NCBI RefSeq assembly: GCF_003697345.1
Contig: NZ_RFLY01000002.1
Location: 162,881 to 226,880 of the forward strand
Origin: Solilutibacter pythonis
Lineage (GTDB): Bacteria; Pseudomonadota; Gammaproteobacteria; Xanthomonadales; Xanthomonadaceae
Length of the DNA stretch: 64,000 bases
Reading direction: 5' to 3'
Part shown: positions 41,501-51,103 of the stretch, one piece after another
Position numbering within the stretch: the stretch's first letter is position 1
Layout of the letters: every line of letters begins with the position of its first letter
Made by a program: the position numbers and the translations under genes
The notes under the pieces: generated by a model
Databases searched by the model: none
What the model was told of the DNA's origin: nothing
Seen by the model: the letters and a program-made list of their open reading frames with translations, nothing else

Positions 41501-41779
41501 ATGAGCGACGTCATTCGGCACGACCCCGCCGGCCAGTGTTTCAGCATCGAGACCGATGGAGAAACCGCCCGCCTCGATTACGAGCGCGACGGCTCCGTGA
41601 TGGTGATCACGCACACGGTCGTCCCGCCCGCGATCGGTGGGCGCGGCATTGCCGGGCAACTGGTACGGGCGGCGCTCGACCATGCGCGTGCCGAGGGCTG
41701 GAAGGTCAGGCCGGCCTGTTCCTATGCCGATGGCTGGATGTCGCGCCATCCGCAGTACGCGTCGTTGCGCGCGTCATGA
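41501..41779 (+). CDS. Small GNAT-like N-acetyltransferase (YjdJ type)
   Basis: A 92-residue protein of the short YjdJ-type GNAT family. The acetyl-CoA loop IGGRGIAGQLVRAALDHAR is at about 44-62, followed by the conserved CSYADGWMSRHPQY. GAGGA stands before the ATG. The acceptor is unknown. It lies 56 bases after the rhomboid gene and may share its transcript. Confidence 0.88.
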   Translation: MSDVIRHDPAGQCFSIETDGETARLDYERDGSVMVITHTVVPPAIGGRGIAGQLVRAALDHARAEGWKVRPACSYADGWMSRHPQYASLRAS

Positions 41780-41859
41780 GTGCCTGTTCGGCGCGCGCGG
41801 CGGGTGTCGCGCCATCGGTGCGATAATCCGCCGCTCTCGCCAGCGGGGAATACCGAGGA

Positions 41860-43149
41860 ATGGAGCAGCAAGCGCGTTTGTCGCAAGCCCGCATCGCGGT
41901 GATCGGGCTGGGCTATGTCGGCCTGCCGCTGGCGGTGGAGTTCGGCAAGCGCCACGACACGCTCGGCTTCGACATCGATCCGGCGCGGGTCGATGCCCTG
42001 CGCCGTGGCGAGGATGCCACCCGCGAGGTCCGGTCCGATGAACTGGCGGCCGCGCGGCGGCTGCGCTTCAGCCAGCGGCCCGAGGACATCGCCGGTTGCG
42101 ACGTCTTCATCGTCACCGTGCCGACCCCGATCGACGCCGCCAAGCGTCCCGACCTGGGGCCGCTGGTCGTGGCCAGCCGCAGCGTGGGGGCCGCGCTGAA
42201 GCCGGGTGACGTGGTGGTCTATGAATCCACCGTCTATCCCGGGTGTACCGAGGAAGTCTGCGTGCCGGTGTTGGAACAGGCTTCGGGCCTACGGCTTGGG
42301 CATGATTTCGCCGTCGGCTACAGTCCGGAGCGGATCAACCCGGGCGATCGCGGGCATCGTCTGACTTCGATCCTCAAGGTCACCTCCGGCTCCACGCCCG
42401 AGGCGGCCGATTTCATCGATGCGCTGTACGCCGGCATCATCCCCGCTGGTACCCACAAGGCGAGTTCGATCAAAGTGGCCGAGGCGGCCAAGGTGATCGA
42501 GAACACCCAGCGCGATCTCAACATCGCCCTGGTCAACGATTTGTCCATCCTGTTCGACAAGCTCGGCCTCGACACTCTGGAAGTGCTGGAGGCGGCGGGC
42601 ACCAAGTGGAATTTCTTGCCGTTCCGGCCCGGGCTGGTGGGGGGGCATTGCATTGGCGTCGATCCGTATTACTTGACCCACAAGGCGCAGCAGGTCGGCC
42701 ATCACCCGCAGTTGATCCTGGCCGGGCGCCGCACCAACGACGGTATGGGCGGCTTCGTCGCCGGGCAGGTGCTCAAGCGGATGCTCGGCAAGGGCATCAA
42801 CCCGGTGGGCGCGCGCGTGTTGGTGCTGGGGCTGGCGTTCAAGGAAAACTGCCCCGACCTGCGCAATACCCGGGTGGTCGACATCGTGGACACTCTGCGC
42901 GAATACCATGTGGCGGTGGATGTCCACGACCCACTGGTCGACTCGGCCGAAGCGCACGCGGAATACGGGCTGAGGCTGGTGGCCGAACCCGCCATCGGCG
43001 CTTACGACGCGGTGGTGCTGGCGGTGCCGCACGAGGCATTCCGCCGGCTGGGCGGCGAGGGTGCGCGCGCTTACGGTCGCCCGGCCGCCAGCGTGCTGTT
43101 CGATGTCAAGGGCGTGTTGCCGCGCGAACAGGTGGATGGGAGGCTCTGA
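41860..43149 (+). CDS. UDP-N-acetylhexosamine/UDP-sugar dehydrogenase (TviB/WbpA type)
   Basis: A nucleotide-sugar 6-dehydrogenase of 429 residues. The N-terminal NAD Rossmann motif is GLGYVGLPLAVEF, the catalytic Cys264 lies in GGHCIGVDPYYL, and the C-terminal UDP-binding domain contains VLGLAFKENCPDLRNT. Such enzymes make uronic acids for capsule, O-antigen or Vi polysaccharide. Overall layout is closer to TviB/WbpA than to UDP-glucose dehydrogenase, but substrate choice cannot be decided by eye. The epimerase follows 2 bases later. GATAAT (41823-41828) is a possible -10. Confidence 0.9.
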   Translation: MEQQARLSQARIAVIGLGYVGLPLAVEFGKRHDTLGFDIDPARVDALRRGEDATREVRSDELAAARRLRFSQRPEDIAGCDVFIVTVPTPIDAAKRPDLGPLVVASRSVGAALKPGDVVVYESTVYPGCTEEVCVPVLEQASGLRLGHDFAVGYSPERINPGDRGHRLTSILKVTSGSTPEAADFIDALYAGIIPAGTHKASSIKVAEAAKVIENTQRDLNIALVNDLSILFDKLGLDTLEVLEAAGTKWNFLPFRPGLVGGHCIGVDPYYLTHKAQQVGHHPQLILAGRRTNDGMGGFVAGQVLKRMLGKGINPVGARVLVLGLAFKENCPDLRNTRVVDIVDTLREYHVAVDVHDPLVDSAEAHAEYGLRLVAEPAIGAYDAVVLAVPHEAFRRLGGEGARAYGRPAASVLFDVKGVLPREQVDGRL

Positions 43150-43151
43150 GC

Positions 43152-44159
43152 ATGAAGGTTCTGGTCACTGGCAGCGCCGGCTTCATCGGCTCGCACGTCG
43201 CCCGGCGGTTGCTGGCGCGCGGCGACGAGGTGGTCGGTATCGACAACCTCAACGACTATTACGACGTCGGCCTGAAACAGGCGCGCCTGACCTTGTTCGC
43301 CGATGATCCCGGCTACACCCACATCGCCGCCGACCTGGCCGACCGCGCCGCGATCGAGCAGGCGTTCGCCCGCCATCGGCCCGAGCGCGTCGTTCACCTG
43401 GCGGCCCAGGCCGGGGTGCGCTACGCCGCGGAGAACCCGCATATCTACGTCAGCAGCAACGTGACCGGCTTCCTGCATGTGCTGGAGGGCTGCCGCCAGC
43501 ATGGGGTCGAACATCTGGTCTTCGCCTCCACCAGTTCGGTGTACGGCGCGAACCGGGCGATGCCGTTTTCCGAGCACGCGTCGGCCGAACACCCGCTCAC
43601 GCTGTACGCGGCCACCAAGAAGGCCAACGAGCAAATGGCGCACAGCTACGCGCATCTGTACGGCATTCCCAGTACGGGGCTGCGTTTCTTCACCGTCTAC
43701 GGGCCGTGGGGCCGCCCGGACATGGCGTTGTTTCTGTTCACCCGGGCGATTCTGGCCGGCGAGCCGATCAAGGTCTTCAATCATGGCCGCCACAAACGCA
43801 GCTTCACCTATATCGACGACATCGTGGAAGGCGTCGTTCGCACCCTCGACCGCGTCCCCGGCAAGGACGCGGATTGGCGTGGCGAGTCGCCCGATCCCGC
43901 CAGCAGCGGCGTCGCACCGTATCGGCTCTACAACATCGGCAACGAAGCCCCGGTCGAGTTGCTGCGCTACATCGAAGTGCTGGAGCGTGAGCTGGGCCGC
44001 AAGGCGGTGATGGAAATGCTGCCGTTGCAGGCCGGCGACGTGCCGGATACCGAGGCCGATGTCTCCGACCTGGTGGCCGATGTCGGCTATCGGCCGAGGG
44101 TGTCGGTGGAGGAGGGCGTCGCCGCTTTCGTGGCCTGGTACCGGGATTTTCACCACTGA
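43152..44159 (+). CDS. NAD-dependent nucleotide-sugar epimerase (UDP-glucuronate 4-epimerase-like)
   Basis: An extended short-chain dehydrogenase of 335 residues. The Rossmann motif GSAGFIGSH is at 7-15, the NNDYYD-like segment NLNDYYDVGLK at about 33-43, and the active-site pair is TSSVYG with YAATKK. The NLNDYYDVGLK segment is typical of the UDP-glucuronate 4-epimerase (CapI/LspL) group. It forms an operon with the preceding dehydrogenase; together they would make an acidic epimerised sugar for surface polysaccharide. No glycosyltransferase is next to them. Confidence 0.9.
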   Translation: MKVLVTGSAGFIGSHVARRLLARGDEVVGIDNLNDYYDVGLKQARLTLFADDPGYTHIAADLADRAAIEQAFARHRPERVVHLAAQAGVRYAAENPHIYVSSNVTGFLHVLEGCRQHGVEHLVFASTSSVYGANRAMPFSEHASAEHPLTLYAATKKANEQMAHSYAHLYGIPSTGLRFFTVYGPWGRPDMALFLFTRAILAGEPIKVFNHGRHKRSFTYIDDIVEGVVRTLDRVPGKDADWRGESPDPASSGVAPYRLYNIGNEAPVELLRYIEVLERELGRKAVMEMLPLQAGDVPDTEADVSDLVADVGYRPRVSVEEGVAAFVAWYRDFHH

Positions 44160-44198
44160 GGCCGGGCGGGCCACCCGTCGGGACGGGTGTGTAGGAAA

Positions 44199-44226
44199 TG
44201 TCAACACGCGGTCATCAAAGTAGGGT
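44199..44226 (+). promoter_or_regulatory. Possible promoter of the cold shock gene
   Basis: TGTCAA (44199-44204) and TAGGGT (44221-44226) are spaced by 16 bases. The resulting leader would be about 145 bases long, which is usual for cold-shock genes. TATGGT (44226-44231) is an alternative -10. Confidence 0.3.
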
Positions 44227-44376
44227 ATGGTGCGCGTACTGTTTCAGCGGGATCACTGGACATCGTGATCGGATGTGGTTGATCGTGTGGTCGCTTCATC
44301 GCTTGCGTGTTGCCTCTTGCTCGACAGTCCGGCGTCAGCGCCGTGTTTTCATCCACTGTTTTCCAGGAGTAGCAAC

Positions 44377-44586
44377 ATGTCCGATCGTCAGACCGGCACC
44401 GTCAAGTGGTTCAACGACGCCAAGGGTTACGGTTTCATCACCCCCGAAAGCGGCAGCGACCTTTTCGTCCACTTCCGTTCCATTCAGGGCAATGGCTTCA
44501 AGTCGTTGCAGGAAGGCCAGAAAGTGACCTTCAAGGTCGTGCAGGGCCAGAAGGGCCTTCAGGCGGACGAAGTCCAGGCGCTGTAA
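44377..44586 (+). CDS. csp: Cold shock domain protein (CspA family)
   Basis: A 69-residue single-stranded nucleic acid binding protein with one OB fold. RNP1 KGYGFITPE and RNP2 LFVHFRSI are intact, as is the start [12 protein letters not shown]. It acts as an RNA chaperone. CAGGAG precedes the ATG. A long 5' leader and a clean terminator bracket it as a single-gene unit. Cold induction is likely from the family but not shown here. Confidence 0.96.
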   Translation: MSDRQTGTVKWFNDAKGYGFITPESGSDLFVHFRSIQGNGFKSLQEGQKVTFKVVQGQKGLQADEVQAL

Positions 44587-44609
44587 GCCAGCGCATCATC
44601 GCAATACGG

Positions 44610-44637
44610 AACCCGGCGCAAGCCGGGTTCTTCTTTT
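44610..44637 (+). terminator. Intrinsic terminator after the cold shock gene
   Basis: AACCCGGC (44610-44617), loop GCAA, GCCGGGTT (44622-44629), then CTTCTTTTC. Confidence 0.85.
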
Positions 44638-44761
44638 CACTTTCCACACAGCACTGCGCGACCATGCACGCGGTCATCATGCGATGCTGATCCACGTATC
44701 ACGTGGTTGCCGCTAGGCTGGCCGTGTTTGCCTCGTCTCGATATCGGTTTCAAGCTGTCCC

Positions 44762-45580
44762 ATGCGTCGTCATCTGCTCTTCTGCCCACTGCTGGCGCTG
44801 GCGCTGGTCGCCGGTTGCGACCGCAAGATGCCCTCGGCCGGAACGGTCACGACCGGCCGGATTCAACAGGCCGAGGTACCGGCTCCGAATGCGCCGCTGA
44901 AGGATGTCATCGAGCGCGACCCCAGGTATTTGATCGGCATCACTTATCCCGAGGTGGCCAACCGTCACCCACGGCTGGCCGAGGCGCTGCGCGTCTACGC
45001 CAATACCGCTCGCAGGGATCTCGACGAGGCGGTCGGGCTTTCCGCGGGGAGCGGAAGCGCCGGCATGCCCTACGATCTCAGCCTCAATTTCACCGAGCTG
45101 ATGAACACGCCTCAGGTGGTGGTGATCGCGGCCGACGGCAGCCTGTACACGGGCGGCGCTCATGGTATTCCGCTGATCGCGCGCTTCACTTATCTACGGC
45201 AGGAGGATCGCCTGCTGTCGCCACGGGAACTGATTCCCTCGGCCGATGGCTGGAAGGTGATTTCGGATTACGTCCGCAAGCAATTGCGCGAGGAAGTGGC
45301 GACGCGTCTAGTCGAGGACGAAGTGCCGGAGGACGAGCGCGCCGAAATGCTGAAGAACGCCGCCAGCATGATCGATGCCGGTACCGAGCCGGATGCCGGT
45401 AATTTTGCCCAGTTCGAGCCGATTCCGGCCGCCGATGGCCGTTGGTTCGGGCTGCGTTTCGTGTTTCCGCCCTATCAGGTCGGCCCCTATTCGGATGGCA
45501 CCCAGACGGTCGAGGTGCCGGTCGCGGTGCTGCGCCCGTATCTGGCGCCGGAATACCGGGTGATGTTCACCGGCGGCTGA
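44762..45580 (+). CDS. Lipoprotein with DUF3298/RsiV-like domain
   Basis: A 272-residue predicted lipoprotein with lipobox VAGC (Cys about 19). The C-terminal part (about 110-270) carries the DUF3298/RsiV pattern: a strand with YTGGAHG, LLSPRELI, and near the end LRFVFPPYQVGPYSDG. This fold occurs in the lysozyme-sensing anti-sigma factor RsiV and in many periplasmic proteins of unknown role. No sigma factor gene is next to it, so an anti-sigma role is not supported. Confidence 0.85.
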   Translation: MRRHLLFCPLLALALVAGCDRKMPSAGTVTTGRIQQAEVPAPNAPLKDVIERDPRYLIGITYPEVANRHPRLAEALRVYANTARRDLDEAVGLSAGSGSAGMPYDLSLNFTELMNTPQVVVIAADGSLYTGGAHGIPLIARFTYLRQEDRLLSPRELIPSADGWKVISDYVRKQLREEVATRLVEDEVPEDERAEMLKNAASMIDAGTEPDAGNFAQFEPIPAADGRWFGLRFVFPPYQVGPYSDGTQTVEVPVAVLRPYLAPEYRVMFTGG

Positions 45581-45641
45581 GCGCCGGCGCCACCGGGGGG
45601 GCGTGGAAAGCGTGGCCGGGCAGGCCAATCGATGGCCCGGA

Positions 45642-46583
45642 TCAGCGTGCCCAGGGCAGGTACATGATTGGCGCGGGGTTGAATTCGCCGGTGGCGTAGA
45701 TGCCGCCGCCGCCGCGTGACCAGGCCACCGCTTCGGCCTGCGGCAGGAAGCGCAGACGCACTACCTGCGGCGCCGAGGCCAGCGCCTGTGGCCAGGTTTG
45801 CGCGGGCTTGCGGCGGTAGATCAGCAGGTTGTCGTAGGTCAGCACGGCGATAGCGTCGCGATGCGGGGCGATGTCGGCGGCGGTGACTTGGCTTCTCAGG
45901 CGCGCCATCGTCGGGTTGTCGCGGCGCTCGCGGGCATCGGCCTGCGGCGCGCCGGCGAGCGTCCCGGCCAGGGCCGCGGTCTCGGTCTTCGGGCCTTTGC
46001 CGCCGGCGCGTGGTTGCAGCGGCAGGGTGAACACCTGCGGCGGCTGGCGCTTCTTGCTGATCAGGATGATCTGATTGCGCTCGGCATCCACCGCTACGGC
46101 CTCGCAATCGCGGGCGCCATCCGGCCAGCGGAACTGGAGCGACCAGGCCGGGCGCAGCGTGCCGTCGGCTTCGGCGTCCTCGGGTTCCTCGAATACGTGC
46201 AGTTGCAGCAGTTTGCGGATGCCGCCGTTGTCACCGGTATCGGCGACCAGCAGATAGGGCTTGCCGTTCAGTTCGAAAGCGGCGATGTCTTCCCAGTCGG
46301 TCTTCTCGACACCCTCGACCTGGTAGGTGCCGAGACGTCCGCCGCGCCGGCCGATGGCATACAGCCGCGCCGGATTGCCGCTGTCATCGATCGCCCACAG
46401 CACGCCATCGTGCCGGCGCGATGCGGCGATGCCGCTGATTTCGTCCAGCGCGCCATCGGTGATCAGGCCGGCGATTTGCGGCGTCGGCATGTCCGCTCCG
46501 CCGCCGTCGGCGCAGGCGGTCAGCGCGAACGTGAGCGCGCAGGCAATGGCGAAGCCCGCGAATCGGGGGACGGGGGGGCGCAT
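45642..46583 (-). CDS. Secreted lipoprotein, predicted beta-propeller
   Basis: A 313-residue protein with a signal peptide and lipobox LTAC (Cys about 24). The body holds repeated strand pairs such as [34 protein letters not shown] and [10 protein letters not shown], which look like propeller blades with acidic loops. No enzyme family is assigned. The start MRPPVPRF at 46583 is preferred over an ATG 54 bases upstream because it puts the signal peptide first. It is divergent from purT. Confidence 0.8.
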   Translation of the reverse strand: MRPPVPRFAGFAIACALTFALTACADGGGADMPTPQIAGLITDGALDEISGIAASRRHDGVLWAIDDSGNPARLYAIGRRGGRLGTYQVEGVEKTDWEDIAAFELNGKPYLLVADTGDNGGIRKLLQLHVFEEPEDAEADGTLRPAWSLQFRWPDGARDCEAVAVDAERNQIILISKKRQPPQVFTLPLQPRAGGKGPKTETAALAGTLAGAPQADARERRDNPTMARLRSQVTAADIAPHRDAIAVLTYDNLLIYRRKPAQTWPQALASAPQVVRLRFLPQAEAVAWSRGGGGIYATGEFNPAPIMYLPWAR

Positions 46584-46648
46584 CGGCGAAGCATGACAGA
46601 TGCGTCGATGGGCATAAACTGGCCGCCCTCTCCCCATGCAAGCGCGCG

Positions 46649-47848
46649 ATGATCACGATCGGCACCCCGCTTTCGCCGCACGCCACCCGCGTGCTCCTGC
46701 TCGGTTCGGGCGAACTTGGCAAGGAAGTGGCGTTGGAGTTGCAGCGCTTCGGCGTGGAGGTGATCGCCGCCGACCGTTATGCCGATGCCCCGGCGATGCA
46801 GGTGGCGCATCGTAGCCATGTCGTCGACATGCTCGACGGCGCCGCGCTGCGTGCCTTGATCGAGACGGAGAAGCCGCATCTGGTGGTGCCCGAGATCGAA
46901 GCCATTCATACCCCCACGTTGGTCGAGCTGGAGCGCGATGCCGGCCTGCGGGTGATCCCCACCGCGCGCGCGGCCTGGCTGACGATGGACCGCGAGGGCA
47001 TTCGCCGCCTCGCCGCCGAGAAACTGGGCGCGCCGACTTCGCCCTACCGCTTCGTCGACAGCCGCGAGGATTATCTGGCCGCCATCGGCGAGATCGGCCT
47101 GCCTTGCGTGGTCAAGCCGGTGATGTCCTCGTCCGGCAAGGGTCAGTCCACGCTCAGGCGCGAGGCCGACGTCGAGCCGGCCTGGGATTACGCCCAGACC
47201 GGCGGCCGCGCCGGGCGGGGGCGGGTGATCGTGGAGGGCTTCGTCGATTTCGAATACGAAATCACTCTGTTGACCGTGCGCCATGCCGGCGGCGTCGCCT
47301 TTTGCCCACCTATTGGCCATTGGCAGGCGCATGGCGACTATCGCGAAAGCTGGCAGCCGCAGCCGATGTCGCCACGGGCGCTGGCGCGCGCGCGTGAGAT
47401 CGCCCGCCAGGTGGCCGACAGCCTGGGCGGATGGGGCGTGTTCGGGATGGAGTTCTTCGTCAAGGGCGACGCGGTGTGGTTCTCCGAGGTTTCGCCGCGG
47501 CCGCACGATACCGGGCTGGTGACGCTGGTCTCGCAGACGCTTTCCGAGTTCGCCCTGCACGCGCGCGCCATCCTCGGCCTGCCGGTGGGCGCGGACGCGG
47601 AGGGATGGATCGGTTGCGTTGCGCCTTCGGCCTCCTGCGCGGTGCTGGCCGAAGGGCATGGCGTGCCGGTGTTTTCCGCTGTCGATACCGCCCTGGCGGT
47701 GCCGCGCACGGCGCTGCGCTTGTTCGGCAAGCCACGGGTGGAGGGCCGGCGTCGGGTCGCGGTCACGCTGGCGCGGGCCGATTCGGTGGAGGAAGCGCGC
47801 GCCAAGGCCCGGGAGGCCGCCGGCGCGCTGACGGTCGAACTGGTCTGA
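46649..47848 (+). CDS. purT: Formate-dependent phosphoribosylglycinamide formyltransferase (GAR transformylase 2)
   Basis: PurT makes formyl-GAR from GAR, formate and ATP, the third step of purine synthesis. It has 399 residues in the ATP-grasp order: N-terminal domain with [16 protein letters not shown], the ATP-grasp core with [12 protein letters not shown] and [10 protein letters not shown], and a C-terminal lid. A possible -10 box TAAACT is near 46615. A short gene of unknown role follows 10 bases after the stop. Confidence 0.96.
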   Translation: MITIGTPLSPHATRVLLLGSGELGKEVALELQRFGVEVIAADRYADAPAMQVAHRSHVVDMLDGAALRALIETEKPHLVVPEIEAIHTPTLVELERDAGLRVIPTARAAWLTMDREGIRRLAAEKLGAPTSPYRFVDSREDYLAAIGEIGLPCVVKPVMSSSGKGQSTLRREADVEPAWDYAQTGGRAGRGRVIVEGFVDFEYEITLLTVRHAGGVAFCPPIGHWQAHGDYRESWQPQPMSPRALARAREIARQVADSLGGWGVFGMEFFVKGDAVWFSEVSPRPHDTGLVTLVSQTLSEFALHARAILGLPVGADAEGWIGCVAPSASCAVLAEGHGVPVFSAVDTALAVPRTALRLFGKPRVEGRRRVAVTLARADSVEEARAKAREAAGALTVELV

Positions 47849-47858
47849 GGACGAAGTC

Positions 47859-48308
47859 GTGATCGAAACCAAGAACGCACTGCCGGGCGGCAAGCCCTGG
47901 GCTGGTAAATCCGGCGCGGGCGTGAAGGTGACGGTGGCTGGCGCGCCATTGCCCGATGTCGCGACGTCCGCGGCGCCGGACGCCGCCGCGCCCGCCAAGG
48001 CCGGCCCGCCGGCGATCCCGCCGCCCGAGGACGGTTACGCGGTTTATCTATTCCCGGCCGCGGTCGAGGCGCTGGGCGGCATCGTCCAGCCCTATCTGAG
48101 CCACCCGGGGGGCGAGCCTTGCCTGCAATGCCGGGAGGTGGATACCGGCGGCGTGCTGATCGAGATGACGCTGGCGATCGAGAACCCCGAGGGCGGGCCG
48201 CTGGAAGTGGAACTCATGCTGCCCGCCAACATGGTGCGGATGATCGTCACGCTCAAGCACGACGGCCGTTTCGGCTTTGGCCGCAAGGCGGAAGTGGCCC
48301 TGCTGTAG
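47859..48308 (+). CDS. Hypothetical protein downstream of purT
   Basis: A 149-residue protein beginning at GTG 47859, with GAGGA seven bases before it, overlapping the purT stop. The first 60 residues are Pro/Ala-rich. The rest (about 60-149) is a compact beta-rich domain with two cysteines (CLQCREVD), GGVLIEMTLAIENP and a basic end. I do not recognise it. The good ribosome-binding site and the close coupling to purT support it as a real gene. Confidence 0.7.
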   Translation: MIETKNALPGGKPWAGKSGAGVKVTVAGAPLPDVATSAAPDAAAPAKAGPPAIPPPEDGYAVYLFPAAVEALGGIVQPYLSHPGGEPCLQCREVDTGGVLIEMTLAIENPEGGPLEVELMLPANMVRMIVTLKHDGRFGFGRKAEVALL

Positions 48309-48320
48309 CGGGGCGCGCGC

Positions 48321-49580
48321 TCAAGGTTGCCGTGTCACGTCGATCCAGACCAGATGGTGGTCGCTGCCATCGCTGATGCGCGCTTCGGGCGTACTCGGCG
48401 CGGGCCAGAATACGCCGGTATCGCGCACCGCCAGCTCGCGCGAGGGCAGCACGTAGTCCAGCCGCAAGGTGCCGGATTCTGCGCCGAAATCGCCGGTGTG
48501 GGTGGCGGTGTCGCCGCGCCGGGCAATGCCGTGTCGCCTGGCGCGCGCGGCCGCGCCGGCGCTGCGGGGCGCGGGGTGGGGCGACACGCGCGGGTGCGCC
48601 AGCAGTTGCGCGATGGCGTTGGGCCGGGCGTCGCCATCGGCCGGGTCGGCGTTCATGTCACCGGCGATCACGAAGGCTGTGCCGCCCGGCAGGCCGCCGC
48701 AGCGTTGGCGGTCGTCGCACAGCCAGGGCGGGTCGCGGCCGGAAAGGTATTCCGCCCACAGCCGGATTTCGTCATGGTTGCGCGCGCCGTTGCGGTCTTC
48801 CGGGCCATCGAACACCGGCGGCGTGGGATGGCCGACCAGAAAATGGATCTCGCCCTGCGGCGTCAGCACCGGCACGTCCCAGTGCGATTTGGATGACAGC
48901 CGTAGCTGCCGCCAGACGGAGTCGGGATACCAGGGCTTGCCATTGGCCGGATCGACCGGCCGCAACGCGCCGGGCATCGCCGACCACTTGAGCAACCGGA
49001 AGCCGCGCACCCGCGCCGGATCGAGCGGGTACATCGACAGCACCAGCATCCCGTACTGGCCCGGGTGCAGGCCATAGCCCCAGGCATCGTTGCCGCGCGC
49101 GCGGCCGGTGCCGCCGGCCTTGCCGTCGCCATCCAGGTCGAGGCCGCTCGGCACGCCGGTATTGACCGGGGCGAAGTAACGGTAGGGATAGTGGATCGCC
49201 CGGCCGCCGTGCGCGGCGACTTCCAGATAGCGCCGCTGGAAGAGGTCGGCGGCGCGACCGTCTTCGTCGTAGTCGAATTCGTTGAGCAGCACCACGTCCG
49301 GGCGTACCCGTTGCAGCACCGCCGCGACCTTGCGCGCGCCGCTGTCGCCTTCGCGAAGCCGTTTCGCCAAGCCGCCGGCCTCGTTGTCATAGAGCGAGAC
49401 GTTGTAGGTAGCGAAGCGCACCGGCGGCAGCGAGTCGCGGATCGCGCGGGCCATTTCGCCGGGCAACTGGTCCAGCGCTCGCGGGTCTGGCGTGCCCTCG
49501 ACGTGGATGCGTAGACAGGCGGCGAGCGCGAGAGTGGCGAGCGCGACGAGCGCGAGACGGAATCGGGCGGCGGGTTTCAT
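48321..49580 (-). CDS. Lipoprotein of the endonuclease/exonuclease/phosphatase fold
   Basis: A 419-residue predicted lipoprotein (lipobox LAAC, Cys about 22). The EEP fold (DNase I/synaptojanin-like) is shown by [10 protein letters not shown], the Glu of [17 protein letters not shown] near 320, and the final DYVLPSREL and SDHHLVW. It could cleave nucleic acid or phosphoesters outside the cytoplasm; the substrate is unknown. The start MKPAARFRL at 49580 overlaps the bpt stop by 4 bases, so they form an operon. Confidence 0.88.
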   Translation of the reverse strand: MKPAARFRLALVALATLALAACLRIHVEGTPDPRALDQLPGEMARAIRDSLPPVRFATYNVSLYDNEAGGLAKRLREGDSGARKVAAVLQRVRPDVVLLNEFDYDEDGRAADLFQRRYLEVAAHGGRAIHYPYRYFAPVNTGVPSGLDLDGDGKAGGTGRARGNDAWGYGLHPGQYGMLVLSMYPLDPARVRGFRLLKWSAMPGALRPVDPANGKPWYPDSVWRQLRLSSKSHWDVPVLTPQGEIHFLVGHPTPPVFDGPEDRNGARNHDEIRLWAEYLSGRDPPWLCDDRQRCGGLPGGTAFVIAGDMNADPADGDARPNAIAQLLAHPRVSPHPAPRSAGAAARARRHGIARRGDTATHTGDFGAESGTLRLDYVLPSRELAVRDTGVFWPAPSTPEARISDGSDHHLVWIDVTRQP

Positions 49581-50332
49581 GGGGGCTCGGGCAGGGTGTA
49601 TTCGAGGGGACGCCAGCGTTGGCCATCGTAGCCGTCGAGCGGGCGGAAGCGGCGCTTGTAGTCCATCTTCGGGTGCCCGGCGATCCAGTAGCCGAGGTAA
49701 AGATGCCGGCGACCTTCGCGGCGCGCCCAGTCCACTTGTCGCAGCACGCAGAAGGTACCGAGGCCGCGTGCCGTTTCGGCCGGGTCGTAGAAGGTGTAGA
49801 CGGCCGACAGGTCTTGCGGCAGGCGGTCGGTGACGGCGACCGCGAGCAGTTCGCCAAGGCCGTGCTCGCGCCGGCGGCGGACTTCGAGGAAGCGCGTGTC
49901 CGACCAGGTGCCGGAGAGAAATTGGTCGAACTGGGCCGGGCCGTGGTTCTCCATGCCGCCGCCGCGATGGCGGCTTTGCAGATAGCGGCGGTACAACGCG
50001 AAGTGTTCCTCGCCGCGAACCGCGGGTATCACGCGTGTGGCGAGATCGACGTTGCGCCTGAGGTTGCGGCGCTGGCCGCGATTGGGACGGAAGTGGGCGA
50101 CCGGGATGCGAACCGCCACGCACAGCCGGCAGCCGTGGCAGTTCGGGCTGAAGATCAGGTCGCCGGTGCGGCGAAAGCCCAGCTCCAGCGCATGTGCATA
50201 GATGTCGGGCAGGCGCGGATCGCCGGGTTCGATCACCAGGTCGCACGCCGGGCGGTCGCGCCAGTAGCCGCAGATGTATTCGCTGGTCTGGAACAGGCGG
50301 ATGTCGTGGTGGTTGGCCGGTACTTCGCGCAT
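49577..50332 (-). CDS. bpt: Aspartate/glutamate leucyltransferase
   Basis: Bpt transfers Leu from Leu-tRNA to proteins with N-terminal Asp or Glu, making them ClpAP/ClpS substrates (N-degron pathway). It has 251 residues with the ATE N-terminal domain (EYICGYW and [14 protein letters not shown], including the conserved Cys cluster) and the GNAT-like C-terminal domain ending [16 protein letters not shown]. The start 50332 gives the conserved [10 protein letters not shown]; the upstream 35 codons do not resemble the family. A TATCCT box lies 6 bases before it. Confidence 0.95.
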   Translation of the reverse strand: MREVPANHHDIRLFQTSEYICGYWRDRPACDLVIEPGDPRLPDIYAHALELGFRRTGDLIFSPNCHGCRLCVAVRIPVAHFRPNRGQRRNLRRNVDLATRVIPAVRGEEHFALYRRYLQSRHRGGGMENHGPAQFDQFLSGTWSDTRFLEVRRRREHGLGELLAVAVTDRLPQDLSAVYTFYDPAETARGLGTFCVLRQVDWARREGRRHLYLGYWIAGHPKMDYKRRFRPLDGYDGQRWRPLEYTLPEPP

Positions 50333-50338
50333 GCCGAG

Positions 50339-50344
50339 AGGATA
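50339..50344 (-). promoter_or_regulatory. -10-like box 6 bases before bpt start
   Basis: On the minus strand TATCCT is followed by six bases (CTCGGC) and the bpt ATG. There is no room for a ribosome-binding site, so leaderless transcription is predicted. Confidence 0.45.
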
Positions 50345-50461
50345 GCCGTGCCGGGTTTCGTCGGCGCTGACTGGCCACCGGCTGAACCGGCCGGCCTGGC
50401 GGTCAACCCCGCCCATGCCGGCGCGTTGATCTGGCAACGATCAGGCAACAGGAGTATCCCA

Positions 50462-51019
50462 ATGCGTTCCAGTCGATTCACACTGCCCGTCGTCGCCGTG
50501 CTGGCGGTGGTTTGTGGCATCGCCAGCGCCGCGCCTCGACAGACCGGCGGGCAGGCCGCTTCGAAGGCCGATGCCGATGGCGACGGCTTCATCTCCCGCG
50601 CCGAGGCCGCGCGGCATCCACGTCTGGCCGAGCGCTTCGACTGGCTCGACACCGACAAGGACGGCAAATTGTCGGCCGATGAGCGGCGGGCCGCGCATGC
50701 CACGCATGGCCGCGGACATGGCGGCAAGGACCGGCATGGCCGGCACGGGCTGGACAAGGATGGCGATGGTCGTATCAACCGTGTGGAAGCTTCCGCCAAG
50801 CCGGCGCTGGCCGCGCGTTTCGACCGGCTCGATGTCAACAAGGATGGCTTTCTCGACCGCGCCGACCGCGAGGCGCGGATGAAGGCCCGCCGCGATGACT
50901 GGTTCAAGGCCGCCGATAGCAATGGCGATGGTCAGCTTTCCCGTGCCGAGTTCGATGCCATGCACGCCCGGAAGGTGGCCGAGCATCCGCAGCGGACGGG
51001 GCATTCGCCCCGGCACTGA
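50462..51019 (+). CDS. Secreted EF-hand calcium-binding protein
   Basis: A 185-residue protein with a signal peptide (about 1-23, ending SAAP) and five EF-hand loops: DADGDGFISRAE, DTDKDGKLSADE, DKDGDGRINRVE, DVNKDGFLDRAD and DSNGDGQLSRAE. A His/Gly-rich stretch lies between loops two and three. It is probably a periplasmic calcium buffer or sensor; no partner is evident. AGGAG precedes the ATG, and a strong terminator follows. Confidence 0.93.
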   Translation: MRSSRFTLPVVAVLAVVCGIASAAPRQTGGQAASKADADGDGFISRAEAARHPRLAERFDWLDTDKDGKLSADERRAAHATHGRGHGGKDRHGRHGLDKDGDGRINRVEASAKPALAARFDRLDVNKDGFLDRADREARMKARRDDWFKAADSNGDGQLSRAEFDAMHARKVAEHPQRTGHSPRH

Positions 51020-51043
51020 GCAGGCGGGAAGGTTCGTGTGGGG

Positions 51044-51083
51044 CCGGGGCCGGCAGAGGGAAACGTCGGCCCCGGGCTTTTTT
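51044..51083 (+). terminator. Intrinsic terminator after the EF-hand gene
   Basis: A perfect 9-bp stem, CCGGGGCCG (51044-51052) and CGGCCCCGG (51067-51075), is followed by GCTTTTTT. Confidence 0.85.
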
Positions 51084-51103
51084 CGGTTTCCGTCGGGGGT
51101 GGC

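Noticed and set aside
44762..45580. RsiV-like lipoprotein as an anti-sigma factor
   Set aside because: No sigma factor gene is adjacent, and the domain is common in unrelated periplasmic proteins.
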